From: Dermatophagoides farinae
Lineage: Eukaryota > Arthropoda > Arachnida > Sarcoptiformes > Pyroglyphidae
Length of the DNA: 64,000 nt
Assembly: GCF_024713945.1 (NCBI RefSeq)
Contig: NC_134678.1
Location: 3,658,001 to 3,722,000 of the forward strand
Direction: 5' to 3'
The number at the start of each line of letters is the position of its first letter. The first letter of the stretch is position 1. Below are positions 48,208 through 60,096 of this stretch, in pieces. The notes under the pieces are model-generated. The model had not been told where the DNA came from and searched no databases. It saw nothing but the letters and a program-made list of their open reading frames with translations. The position numbers and the translations under genes were made by a program.

Positions 48208-48465
48208 TTTGAAAAGAAAAATTATTCTGACAATTCATTCGAGAAGTAAAAAATAAAGGAGTTAAGGACTTTGACAGATGTAAACCAAACAAAAATTGAT
48301 TTGCAGAAATTGAAACGAATGAAAACAAATTCATCACGTGTTATATGAGCAGGACCTCAGAATCTGAACACGTTTTGTTTTTGATCGCATTTTTTTAAAT
48401 GTTTTTAAATCAATTTTTTGACTTTGAAAATTAAAAATCACAATTCATCAGATTATCTCATCAAA

Positions 48466-49194
48466 ATGAGTTCGTTTATGAAGGCTCAAAAATCTCGCCA
48501 ACGTTTACATCGAGAACGTGTAAATGTATTGGATAAAGGATTTTTGGAGCGAAAAAAAGACTATCAAACACGTGCGGCTGAATATAATCGTCGAAAAGAT
48601 ATATTTACTAAACTCCGTAAGAAAGCTTTGGACAAGAATCCAGATGAATTTTTTTTTCGTATGAAATCGTCGAATTTGATCGATGGTATACATTATGATC
48701 ATCGTAAAGATGAAGAACTATCAAAAGAAGAGTTACAATTGATGCAAACACAAGATCTAAATTATGTCAAATATAAACGTTCAATAGATATGAAAAAAAT
48801 TCCAAAACTTCAAAGTGAATTACATTTATTGGATCCGGACAAAAGAAAACGAAAGAATAAGCACATTTTTTTCGTCGATGATAAAAAAGAGAAGAAAAAT
48901 TTCGATATTGCTCAACGTATGAAATTGGATAATCAATCGTTGAATAAAGGTTCCCATTTTGTACCGAATCAATCGATAAGTGATGAAGATTTACTAGCAT
49001 CAAATCAAATCAGAGATCTTAAATATCGAAGATTAAATAATAAAATCGACCGAGAAACATTATTACGTGGTGTGTCTGATAAAATGCGAATCAAGAAGCA
49101 ACTTTTGAATAGAAAAGAATCGGCCAAAAAAATAAAAAAAGGTACAAACAACAAATTTCCTGTGTATGAATGGAAAATAGAAAGAAAAAAATGA
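48466..49194 (+). CDS. UTP11: UTP11, U3 snoRNA-associated SSU processome protein
   Basis: Nucleolar component of the small-subunit processome needed for 18S rRNA maturation. Single exon, 242 residues (human 253). Seen: MSSFMKAQKSRQRLHRER, matching the family start FRKAAKSRQREHRER; then GFLERKKDYQTRA, LRKKALDKNPDEFFFRM, LMQTQDLNYVKYKR and LQSELHLLD, the conserved core; the rest is basic and helical. The frame is open for another 16 codons upstream without an ATG, so the ATG at 48466 is chosen. Confidence 0.93.
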   Translation: MSSFMKAQKSRQRLHRERVNVLDKGFLERKKDYQTRAAEYNRRKDIFTKLRKKALDKNPDEFFFRMKSSNLIDGIHYDHRKDEELSKEELQLMQTQDLNYVKYKRSIDMKKIPKLQSELHLLDPDKRKRKNKHIFFVDDKKEKKNFDIAQRMKLDNQSLNKGSHFVPNQSISDEDLLASNQIRDLKYRRLNNKIDRETLLRGVSDKMRIKKQLLNRKESAKKIKKGTNNKFPVYEWKIERKK

Positions 49195-50392
49195 AATTTT
49201 ATATGAAAAATTCTTTTGTAAAAAATATTTTATTTGGAAAAATAAATAAATTTTTGTCAATTGTCAAAATCATTTTCTTTTGTTTGCTCATCCCATTGGG
49301 AGAAACAGAAAAAAATAAGGCGGCACGCAGGAGATTTAAAAGTTATTATTATTATTATTATTATTAATGATTTCAATCTATTCGGGCTATTGTTCGCAAT
49401 CATTTGGATGAATGGATCGTTTCATTTGGGATTGCATACGACCATGGAAATAATTTTATTTGATACAATTAATTGTAAATATAGACGGTTAATGAACTGG
49501 TGAACAAGAAAACAAAATTTTTAATATTTTTTTTCAAAGTATATATGTTCATGAAGATGATTTGCAGATAATTTGATTTATAGTGAATATAATGAAATTT
49601 TCATTTCCACAAGGAACTCATTTTCTGATTTGAAAGTTCATGGAACTTTGAATCTTTAAATTAAAGAATCTACACACATGCGTATTATTTGAATAATGAT
49701 AAATTCTGACCATATAATCCCTCAGAATATCAGGTTAAAACCTTAAATATTGTTCCGAATCGATTCATTTTGTTAAATTCTAATGATATATTGATGGATC
49801 TATTCTAATAATAATAAAGATGATGCGGGTTTATCATTGTAAACTTATAGGGGCACGTTACAAAATGAAAAGATGTACAATAAATTGTTGATGATAACAT
49901 GACTGAAAATTAAATGAACCAAGTTTAATCGGTCTCTAATGAGCATGTGACATGTAGAACATAAGATTACAATAGATGATGATTGATCAAATAGGACCTC
50001 ATTTATTTAGATTTTGTGCAATCGATTATATAGAAATCGGTTCCGGTTGCGTAAAATAACTGTAATTTTTTGCTTGGTATTGACTGTTGGCCATTTGGAT
50101 TCACAAACAAGCTGCCATTTGAAGAAGCTAACGGTTTTTTTAATGTTCTATATAATCTAGAATCTTTGGATCAAGATTTTTTTCATAATAAAAGTGCGCC
50201 AACATTTATTTTGATGTAGACAGTTTGTTGATTGTTGTGATCAAGTCAACAACAAATATATGCACACACACACAACGAAACGCTGAACTAAATATCAAAG
50301 CAACATTTGTCAATTATTTGAATTGTGTGACTTAAATTTGAAACAATTGAAACTTTTTAATTTGAATCTAAACGATATAAACGAATGCTAAA
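49195..50392. other. Intergenic region, UTP11 to secreted precursor gene
   Basis: 1.2 kb without a supportable gene. Seen: an (ATT)n tract near 49343-49366 and a CA run near 50262-50273. The right end presumably carries the promoter and leader of the downstream gene. Confidence 0.5.
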
Positions 50393-53300
50393 ATGACGAC
50401 AATAATTATAAAATTATTCTTGATAGCTACCGTTGCTACGACAATGGTCAAATCAACTTCGATGAAAGTTAAACGTGAAAATTCTTTGCCCATATCCATA
50501 TCTACTACATCACAATCCCAATCGAATATAAATCCAGAATCAGATTTGATTGCTGAATATTTAATAAATAATCTTCTAAGATCATACACACCACCATTGT
50601 CATCATCGTCAAATGAGAATCGAAAACAAAATCTAAAATTATCTGGCCTTTCAAGATTACCACTTGATTCATTACATCAGAGTTTAGATGATAAAGAAGA
50701 TTCGGATCTGGAAGATTCAAATAGACTTTTATCAGATTTTTATACATCATTATTATATGGTACTGATAATGATGATGGTAATTATCGACCATCAATGTTG
50801 ATCAATAATGATGATGGCCATCAAGAGATTGGCTGGTTCGATGGGCCTGTTTTACCAAAAGTAACTGCATTGGCTAAGGATTATAGTGATGATACTTATC
50901 TTGGTGATGTTGACGATGATGATCAAGCTGCTGCTGCTGCTGCTGGTTATGATCAAGAAAGTGTGCTTGAACCTTCATTGGTACCATATCCTTATGCTCG
51001 ACAACAGATCGATAATCCAGATGATACAATATTAGATAATCCCACATTAATAAATGCATTATGGACAAACTATTTGACATCACGCCGGCGTATGAATGAT
51101 CTTGAAAATCTAGATAATCAGATTCAACAACAAGCTAGTGATGATAATGATGACAATGAAAAGCAACAGAATCTATATGATGATAATAATGACAAATTTA
51201 CAATCAAAGGACTTGAATTGGATAAACGTCGACAGAAAATTATAAAACATAAAAATAAAAAAGCTGAAACAACATCGAAAACCACAATCATTATCAACTG
51301 CAATGAAAACAGCGATAAATACGATGGAAAAAGCGAATAAAAAAGTAAAAATTCTACATAAAACAGTTCCTAAATTAACAAGCTTGAAGCATTCATCGGA
51401 AATGATGAACGGACAGAAAGAATATCCAATGTTGCGGCCAGCCTCAGAAAATAATAAAAATAAGGAACCGGAATCGACAGATACGAATAAAAATAATAAT
51501 AATAATGATGATAATAATGAATGGCCATCCGAACTGGACGAAAATAATTTGGCGGAGGTAAGCATTATTAATATTTTATATTCTAATCAAGTACCATTTA
51601 CGATATGAACATATTGAAAAAAGAAAAATCTCAGTAAAAATATTTTCATTCATAACTATTGTCCAATGTGTTACTGTTATAAAACATTTCCATAATAAAC
51701 AACAAACAACAATAAGCTTGACGTCATAATATTTAAGATATTGTTGTTGTAGTTGTCTCTTTTTCACTATAGGTCAGTACATGATATTGAATTCTAATCT
51801 AATGATTAGCTGTAGCTTGATTCAGATGTAGTTAGCTTACGTCATCATGATGTTTCTAATAAAATATACTGTAGCTATCTATATAGTATGTTGATGTTAT
51901 TGAATTGTTAGACAAGAAAAAAAAACATAGAGACATCAATTTCCAACAGAAACACATTATTTTGGTCACATTCCGCTTGCGTTATCGTTAATATTATTAG
52001 ATCTGGAATAATTTTTGTTTATTTGTGAATCAAATTGATGCCAAAAATATTTGAAATTGAAAAGTTTTTTTTTATCGTTCATTTTTTATTTATTACGAAA
52101 CCTTGATCTTATTCTTATTATTATTTGTGAAAACTCATGATGAACCACTGAATTCAGAATAAAGTTTTTGATGTAAAGGAAAAAATTTAAAAATCTCATT
52201 TTTTTTCGTTATATGATTATTTTTTATATTTTTTTTCACACCAATATATAGTGATGATGAACATAATTTTTTTTTTTTTTGGCATTATACTTACAATTCA
52301 TATATATAACATCAATATATTTACAAGAATAATATTCTAGAAAATTTCTACATTTGCCCAAAATTGATTGAAATAACTATTACGTCAAATATTATTTAGT
52401 CAAAGAATTATTATTTGTAGACTACATTGTAATAATTCTGTTTCATGCATATACATGCATATATCTATTTATATACAAATGATCCGCATGAGCATTATTA
52501 TTATCTATACCGATACACAACAAAAACAATGGCCGATAAAAAAAATCGGATATAGCATACTGTGAAAGAAACAGTTAAATTTATTATATATCCAAATTCA
52601 TTACATTCTAACTGAATTCTAGTATTGAATTTTTTTTTATGAATGAAAAAACATGAAAATTTTTTTTGTTGTTTCTTCTTTATATTAACTATAAACTATA
52701 AAGCAAAATTGAGTGAGTGATGACAACCGGAACTCCGGAATATGTGTATACGTAAACAAAAATTCAGTATATAATATTAATGAAATGATGGAAAGAAATT
52801 TTCTTGCATGATCGTGATCATTAGGAAATTTTAAATTACATCATTAGTTTTCTGTTTTAGATTTGTAATTTTTTTTTAAATACATTTAATGATTAATATA
52901 TAATGACCAAACGAGTTATCATGATGGGATTTTTTTTCATCCAAATCATCATCAAATCATGAATAGTATTTACATTTTCCGTTATTGGATAGATTTAGTA
53001 TTGTTATAACAATTCATAAAAATACTAATGGACCAACCAGACACAAAATCTATTCTTGATAGAATCATATATATGTTCTAAAAATAGAATCATTCAATAT
53101 AGATACAGTAATATAATTTGAAATTGAAAGTAAATGGAAATAAATGGAGAATAAAGGATGAAAACAAAAAAAAACATTGAATCCATTAGATATGTGCCAT
53201 GCGTGTAAAAATGGAATAGAAAATAGAAATAAATATGGCCGAATAGATAGAATGAATGAGAATTTTGTTGTATTGAATCAATGATGAATCATTGATCGAC

Positions 53301-54671
53301 TAAATCTGGAAGGGAAAATTTTTGAAAGCAAGTAAGGCATTAGTATCTCATTTGATTTTTGATTTTGACCAACTTTTTGCAAAGATCTTTATTTCATCAG
53401 TCATTCTTAAAATGGCAATTTTTGTCATCATTATTTTTATCATTTAACCCAAGTTTTTCAAGTTGATTTTTCTTTCTTTAATGGTCAATGAACAAGTTTA
53501 TGGGTCAGAATAGCAAACAAAAATTTCAAAAAACAATACTTTTTTATGGGCACAGTTAACACATCCTTGGAGAAACCGAATATACCGAAATCAGCAGCCC
53601 AAACACAATGATCCAATGTCAATGTCAACAACATTGACATTAACATTGAGAATTTTAATGCTATGTTTAATAGATGTATATATATTAGAGAGACGGATTG
53701 TTAGTCATTCATTGAAACAACAAGGATATAATATAGGTTTTTTTCTTTCAACATAGACATAGATCTAGGAAAAATAAAAGAGGATATCTACCCACGCAAA
53801 ATTCTTGAATTTACTACACATGATATATTGGCAATGACTGCAGCCATAGACCATCATCATTCATTATCATCATAGAATAATGTTTTCATTTCTCTGTTCT
53901 GTATGTTCGGTTGGTGATGGCGACGCTCAACACAAAAAAATTAGGATTCAGATCGAATTATAATGAGGAATAATATAACAAGCTAAACATATAGGCCTAA
54001 CATATACGATTATAGTATTAGGTAAAGAATAAAGAGAGAGAGAAAAAAAAGTCCATATCACACTGGACGCCCACGCACGGTAAGCAGGGAAAAAAAATTC
54101 CTAACTGGATGTTGTGCCTTGTTGCTGAGTCTGTGTCTTACACACACACACAGATTCTCATTTTGCATACATAAATTCAGCATATATATTGTTTATATTA
54201 GCTTCAGCAACATCAAAAACACGAAAATTCACTCATGAAATAAAGAGTATAAAAAAATACTGAGATACTGGAATGAAGAATCAAAATATCAAACAAACAC
54301 ACAAACACTAAAAAAAGATGATAAAGGTTGACATTGAAAAAGGACAAAAGATCGATTTTGATTTTGATCTATTTAATTCTTTAACAATTTTTAATTGATA
54401 ATTGTATCTTATGACAAAGATTATTATTACCTTCATTGGCTAACTTGGCTTTTGTCTATTTTTTTTCCTATTTTTCCTTTTCCTCGAATTGGCTATAATA
54501 TCAATAATAATCAAAATGGCAAACTAAAAAAAAAAATATCTATAGGAAGATTCATTAAAACAACTACCGAAGCAACAGCGAATAGTTCGTGACACACTAA
54601 CATCACAATTAAGTTCGCTTAAAACAAAACGAGAAATTCCCCGTAATAAAATAATGGTGGATGTCAAATGA
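50393..54671 (+). CDS. Secreted neuropeptide-precursor-like protein, with an apparent frameshift
   Basis: Not recognised. The frame starting at 50393 gives a clear signal peptide (MTTIIIKLFLIATVATTMVKS) and then a low-complexity, acidic, Asn/Asp-rich chain. It carries basic cleavage-like sites (VKR, SRRR, DKRR) between better-conserved-looking islands such as IGWFDGPVLPKVTALAKDY and NPTLINALWTNYLTSRRR. That frame ends at 51340. The +1 frame is open across ~51243-51557 and continues in the same style (EWPSELDENNLAE) to a perfect donor GAG|GTAAGC at 51557. A phase-0 exon at 54546-54671 (EDSLKQLPKQQRIVR...TKREIP, stop TGA) follows after a ~3 kb intron. I read these as one gene with a one-base discrepancy near the A-rich run at 51245-51262, but two overlapping genes are possible. 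Confidence 0.55.
53614..53648. repeat. Short inverted repeat (hairpin)
   Basis: CAATGTCAATGTCAA pairs with TTGACATTAACATTG (15-bp arms, one mismatch, 5-base loop) inside the long intron. The arms are built from ATGTCA-like repeats and the stem does not extend further, so it is shorter than an animal pre-miRNA. Confidence 0.7.
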
Positions 54672-54818
54672 AATGTGAAAGTTTATTCAACATCATCAAA
54701 AAAAAAATTAATCATTTTTTTGATTTGTCAAAAACATTAAGTAATTAATTACTACTACTATCGGAAATCAATGAGAACTGTATAAAAAAGAAAAGAAATA
54801 TCACATCATTAATAAAAG

Positions 54819-54839
54819 ACACACACACACACACACACA
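54819..54839. repeat. (AC)n microsatellite
   Basis: Perfect dinucleotide run just downstream of the secreted precursor gene. Confidence 0.95.
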
Positions 54840-57800
54840 TTATCATTCACCTCAAATCATCTCATTGCATTACACATTCCTTGTTGACACCGATAAAAAA
54901 CCAACGATCTTTGTTATCCCATATTGCTCCATTGGTTACACACACACACACACACATACACAAAAAAACACACCCTATTATCATCGGATCTTCTGTGATG
55001 GATTCAGATTTTTTCTCTCTTTCTCTCTCTCTCTTTCCAATAATAGTAAACTAACCAACAAACAATTAAAATAATGACAGACATATGATGATATATTTGG
55101 ATTTTGAACAACAACAAATAATTTATCAATCAAATAGAGATTTGACCAAATGTTAACAATGGCATTGTTATTCCTTTTTCATTATGCAAGGCTAAAATTG
55201 GTGAAAAATAATAATCATTATTATCTATAAAGATGCATGTATGCAACAAGCAATTGTAAAATTTGAAAAAAAATTTCTACATCCTTTACATACAAATTTA
55301 AAAATAACAATTGAATTCCGTTAAGTATATTACGAAAAACAACAACAACAACAACAACAACAAGAACAAAAAAAAACACTACATCATGAACGAATCGTCA
55401 TTTATAATAACAGCATCCACAAAACGACATCAAAAGGAATGAAGAAAAAAGAGCATAACAATGATCATCGAGATGTTCACCAGAATCGATTTCCTCCATC
55501 GAACAATCTATATCAATATATGAATGAGAAAAAAAATGATGATATATAATCATATATCTGTCGTCTGTTTGTTTCTTTATATTCCTTTCTTATTGATTGA
55601 ATGAGAAAAAACCAATGAAAATTAATTTTGTTTCATACAATAAAAATAAAATATAATTTATATATTGATGATCGATAAAAAAAAATTTCTAATTGATTGG
55701 TAATTTTATTCATGTTGAAAAAAGTGTTAAATGTGGAGAAATATAGCTTTTTTTTGGCAACAACAAAATTTGAGATGGTCACAATTGTTGAATTTTATTT
55801 ATTTTTTTTTCATACGAAAAAATAGATTTATTCGCTAACAATATGAATGAAACAGATAAATAAATAAAAAGAATTCTAGAAAATTCGTTGGGCGGAAAAA
55901 AATCTCTTCTTCATTTTGAATGAGCTGATGGTGTTTTTTGTTGTCACCAATCTTTGATGGTTCAAAATGTTGTAAAGCTCATCATCAACGGCAGTTGTTG
56001 TTGTTGTACATCGTATATAGCTAAATTTGGATCATGTTTCATTATTTATATAAGTTACTTTTTATCAATTTATTTTCTTCATGTAGTTTATTTGATATAC
56101 TGGACAATCTTGATTCAAGTTAGAATCATCTTTAATATAATACAAACAGAATAATAATCTTCTTGTTGATAAGAAAAAATGAAATAAAAGAAAAAAAAAA
56201 CAAGGACAAGTTTGATTTTGATGGCAATATTCTGTTCTTAAAATTCTATAGTTGTTGAAACAGAACAAACACTTCTTCAGGTGAGTAACATTCATTCAAA
56301 CTCGCACGCACATATACCCGCAGACAAGCAATAATTACCAACCAACCAACCAACCAACCAACGACCGACCAGATCGAATATTGCGTGCCCGACGACAATG
56401 GATATAACCGAGTTATCATATAAAATTTGATTTTGGAAAACAAAGTAATGATAAATAAATAAAAAAAAATTACAACTTCCATTGCCATCTTGGCTAGATT
56501 GAATTGATTTATGAAAATATTCTTTGCCAAGATATGATAAATTATTGAAGAAAAAATAAAATTAAAATTGGCCTCCATATTATTTTGTATTTTAATCAAC
56601 AATTTTTATGATTTGAAACATTTTCCATATAAATTTGTAGATTTTGAAATTTTTATAAATATTTAAATTGATGGAAAATATTAATTCTGTATTCATTGAA
56701 ATCAAAATAAACAAGAAAACATTGCACAAAAAGATGTAAAAAAGATAAAAATACATGCCAAACATTTTTGGTACAAGATCTGTTCATAAAACCAAACGGT
56801 TCATTGAGAATGGGGAGAAAAAAAATGTAGGACAACCAGGATTCAAAAAAAAAAAAAATTTATGTACTGATATACTATTTACCCGCATTCGAAATCGGTA
56901 AAAACGAAACAAATGAAATAGTCTGGCGTCGTGGCCTCAAAATGTTGTTGGCCTCACTCACTCACTCTTTCTCTCTCTCTCTTTTTTTCTTTTTCCTCTG
57001 TCGTCCTGGTTCCAGAATCTTTAGGTCTTGTGGTATATGACGCGTTCTACAAAAAGCAAAATTTTACCAAAAAAAGCTTTCTCTCTCTCTCTCTCTCTTT
57101 CAAACTCTCATCTTTCATATTTAGAGATTTCACTTTCTCAATTGTCTTGTCTCTCTTTTTTGTCGATTCGACTCATGATGATAATATATTTTTGTATGAT
57201 TCACATCTAAATTCAATCTATAATTCTGGTTAGCAATTGAATAATTAGGACATCAGGACAACACGCACAAACTTAGAGAATCATAAAACCGTAAATGAAT
57301 TTGGTTTATGTATATATGTCATGTATGTATGTGTGAGAAAAAACAGGAAAAAATGTTGAAACAATTCCAGTAAAAAAAAAGATGTAAAAAACGCATGAAC
57401 ACATTGAATTAAACAAATAGTGATTTGTTAGAATGGATTTAAATGAACATAAATAATGAGGTCCATTTATTCTATAGAATACAAAAAAAAAATATGAGGC
57501 CAGATGGAAAAAAAATAATGGACCTGGTTACTATGGAATGAAAATACGAATACACGGGCATATATTCATGTTCATTCTGATTCCAAAATGGATCCTGAAT
57601 GAAAAAAAATGATAACTTAAAAATGTTAACTTTTCTCTGCATGCTATTTCATCATATAAGCAACATGAACTTGAACTATGATATTTTTTTGAGAATGAAA
57701 AATTTTGATCATTTACTTTTTTAGTTTTTTTTCGAAATAAATTGGCTACCGTACGCCTACTACTATCGAAAAAAAAACATTGAAATGTTTTTTCGATTCT

Positions 57801-57861
57801 ATATATTTTATATAAACTCAATGAAAAAAAAACAGTCCGAAAAAATGGTTATTTTTCTGTT

Positions 57862-57880
57862 TGTGTGTGTGTGTGTGTGT
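57862..57880. repeat. (TG)n microsatellite
   Basis: Perfect dinucleotide run in the gene-free stretch. Confidence 0.9.
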
Positions 57881-59656
57881 ATTAAAAAAAAACTATAGCA
57901 TTTCTGTTTTTTTATACTTGTTATTTAGGTTTCTCTTTTACTTTTTTTTCATAAAAAAACCAACACCCACACAAACATAAAGTCCAAAGAAGATTCATTG
58001 ATGATGGAACACAAAATAAACTTGAACTTGGCAATGAACATCATCAACATGAAATTATGGTCAGATTCACCATTCTCTCGCTTTTTTTTTTGTTCATTCG
58101 TACTCTTATCAGTTTATCCAATTAAATGTTCTGTGCTAACTTGACAAAAAAAAATTCAATAATGTAAACAGCAAACTGTCATATATGGTGAGCTTTTGGA
58201 AAAAAATGTGTGTGGGCGTCAAAAAGTAATTTCTGTCATTAAATGAAGTAAACAGACATTACCAACATGCACAAAGAACAGAAACATTTTGAATGAATAA
58301 AGACCAAAAGATTTTATCATAATACTATTAAACCTTCATTTATTATGTTCAACATATATTTGATATTTATCATCGAATATATTCAGGAAAGCATTTAAAT
58401 GTTCCATGGTCAAAATGACTAAGAAAAAAAAATTCAGCCAGATTTCATTCCTTGTTTGGTTCCATTCGACAATAGCAGAAAGAATAGAATATAACAATAA
58501 GAATCTTTGAAAGAAATTAATTATAAACATTTAATACTCCTCTTTCTACGTGGGCGTCATCACTATTATTACGAAATTCTATCATTTATTTAATCTGATT
58601 TTTGTTTTGCATAATCCTATATGAATGGATTAATCTGTATAGGATTTATATGTTTACAAGTTGTCAATGTGATTAAAAGTTGTTGTGTAGGCTCTATAGT
58701 TAATCCATTTTGGGGTATAAGAAAATTCATTCATTTCTGTTATTGACGTAACAATCAAAAACATCTGAATTATTTTTGATTCTAAATACATCAATTCAAA
58801 ACCAAAACTCATGATCAATTGACGGATGTTTTGTACCTATTCTATTCATAATCATTCATTCATTCATTGTTTTCATGTGACTTTAAACCAATGTTGATTG
58901 AAATTTTGTGAGAATGTCATCATGAAAATGGCGATGATTTTACGGAATTCATGAAAACAACGGCTTAGACAACTGGGAATTATACTTGAACTTGAGCTCA
59001 AACGAAAAAAAAAATTTATATAAATCATTAACGAATATAAAAAGAATGGATGACGATGGGATTTTGTTGTTTCCATTATCATTGATAGAATAAAATTTCA
59101 TTAGAAATGAAAAATAATCATCTATGTGTGTGTGGGATTGGATGGATGAAAATCGATGCATGGTTGTTTTTTTTTTTTTTTTGGAAAAGAATGAAGGTTC
59201 TGAAGAATTTTTCTTTTTTTTTTGAATTCTGTCATAATTTTTGTCATTGTTTTGAGCTGTCAAAAAAAATCAATAAAATAATGAACCGATTTGTTTTTGT
59301 TTCCTGTCGTTTTTTTTTTGTTTTGTTCTATAGATTCAAGTTTCAATGAATAGTTAGCATTGTCCGAAAATAAAAATCGGAATTACCATTTGCCCGTAAA
59401 TTGTTTATACAACAATGCAAGTACTTGCAGAGTGTAAAAATTTCAGTTACTCACAAACATAAACGTCACAATGAATTAGATTACATCACTCATCATATGA
59501 ATTTTGTGGTCCTTGCATAAATATAATTACAACATATTCATCTATCAATTGGCAGAAAGTTTTTTTTTCGGTTCTTAACGAATTTGTTTGTTTTGATGAT
59601 ACAAGCTTTCAAGGTTTTATTGATAATTTCACTTGATTTTTTTTATTGGTTAAACA

Positions 59657-60074
59657 ATGGCTCATCGGGGAATTTGCCCATATGATTATAAACATCAAGT
59701 TCCAAATCATCGTTTTGAATTACACATGTTGATTTGTCCAAAAAAATTTAATGTGAATGCTGATGAATCTGATAAAAAATCATTGGTATCGGATGATTCT
59801 GAATCAAGTGACCGAACGATCGATGAAAAAATTAAATTATTAATAAATACGGATCAAAAGGATGATTTAAAACTCCTGACATTAGCCGAATATGTAAATG
59901 CATCCGAATCTCGACGAACCTTGTATCGTCATTGTCTAAGAAATTATTTATGTCGCCAAATCGTTAATGTAAGCCATTGTAAAAAAAAATTTGCGAAATT
60001 TTTCTGAATGGACATATAAAATTAGTAAATAATTTTTTTTTAAATAGAACCAAAGTTTATTCAGTGAAAAATGA
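59657..60074 (+). CDS. CHHC zinc-finger protein, GTSF1/U11-48K type
   Basis: Two exons, 59657-59968 and 60048-60074, give 111 residues; reading through the donor instead would stop at 60007 with 116 residues. Seen: a CHHC finger CPYDYKHQVPNHRFELHMLIC near residues 7-27 (C-x5-H, then H-x3-C), the signature of GTSF1, TRM13 and U11-48K. GTSF1 usually has two such fingers and partners Piwi proteins; here there is one, then an acidic Ser-rich linker and a basic C-terminus (RRTLYRHCLRNYLCRQ). The donor AAT|GTAAGC and acceptor TAAATAG are both good, so I favour the spliced end. Its stop lies 22 bp from the convergent neighbour's stop. Which CHHC subfamily it belongs to is uncertain. Confidence 0.7.
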
Positions 60075-60096
60075 TATATTGATGAATTAATGGTAA

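Larger units (their letters stand above)
54672..59656. other. 5 kb gene-free, simple-sequence-rich region
   Basis: No coding exon that I can support. Tracts seen: (AC)n at 54819-54839 and 54939-54957, CT-rich at 55014-55036, (AAC)n near 55340-55361, (CAAC)n near 56337-56360, CT runs at 56966-56985 and 57080-57099, (TG)n at 57862-57880, and several A/T homopolymers. Open frames here are chance frames in low-complexity DNA. Confidence 0.5.

Noticed and set aside
56246-56602. 118-residue minus-strand frame with membrane-like stretches
   Set aside because: Built partly from a CAAC repeat, in a gene-free low-complexity block, with no splice or start support.
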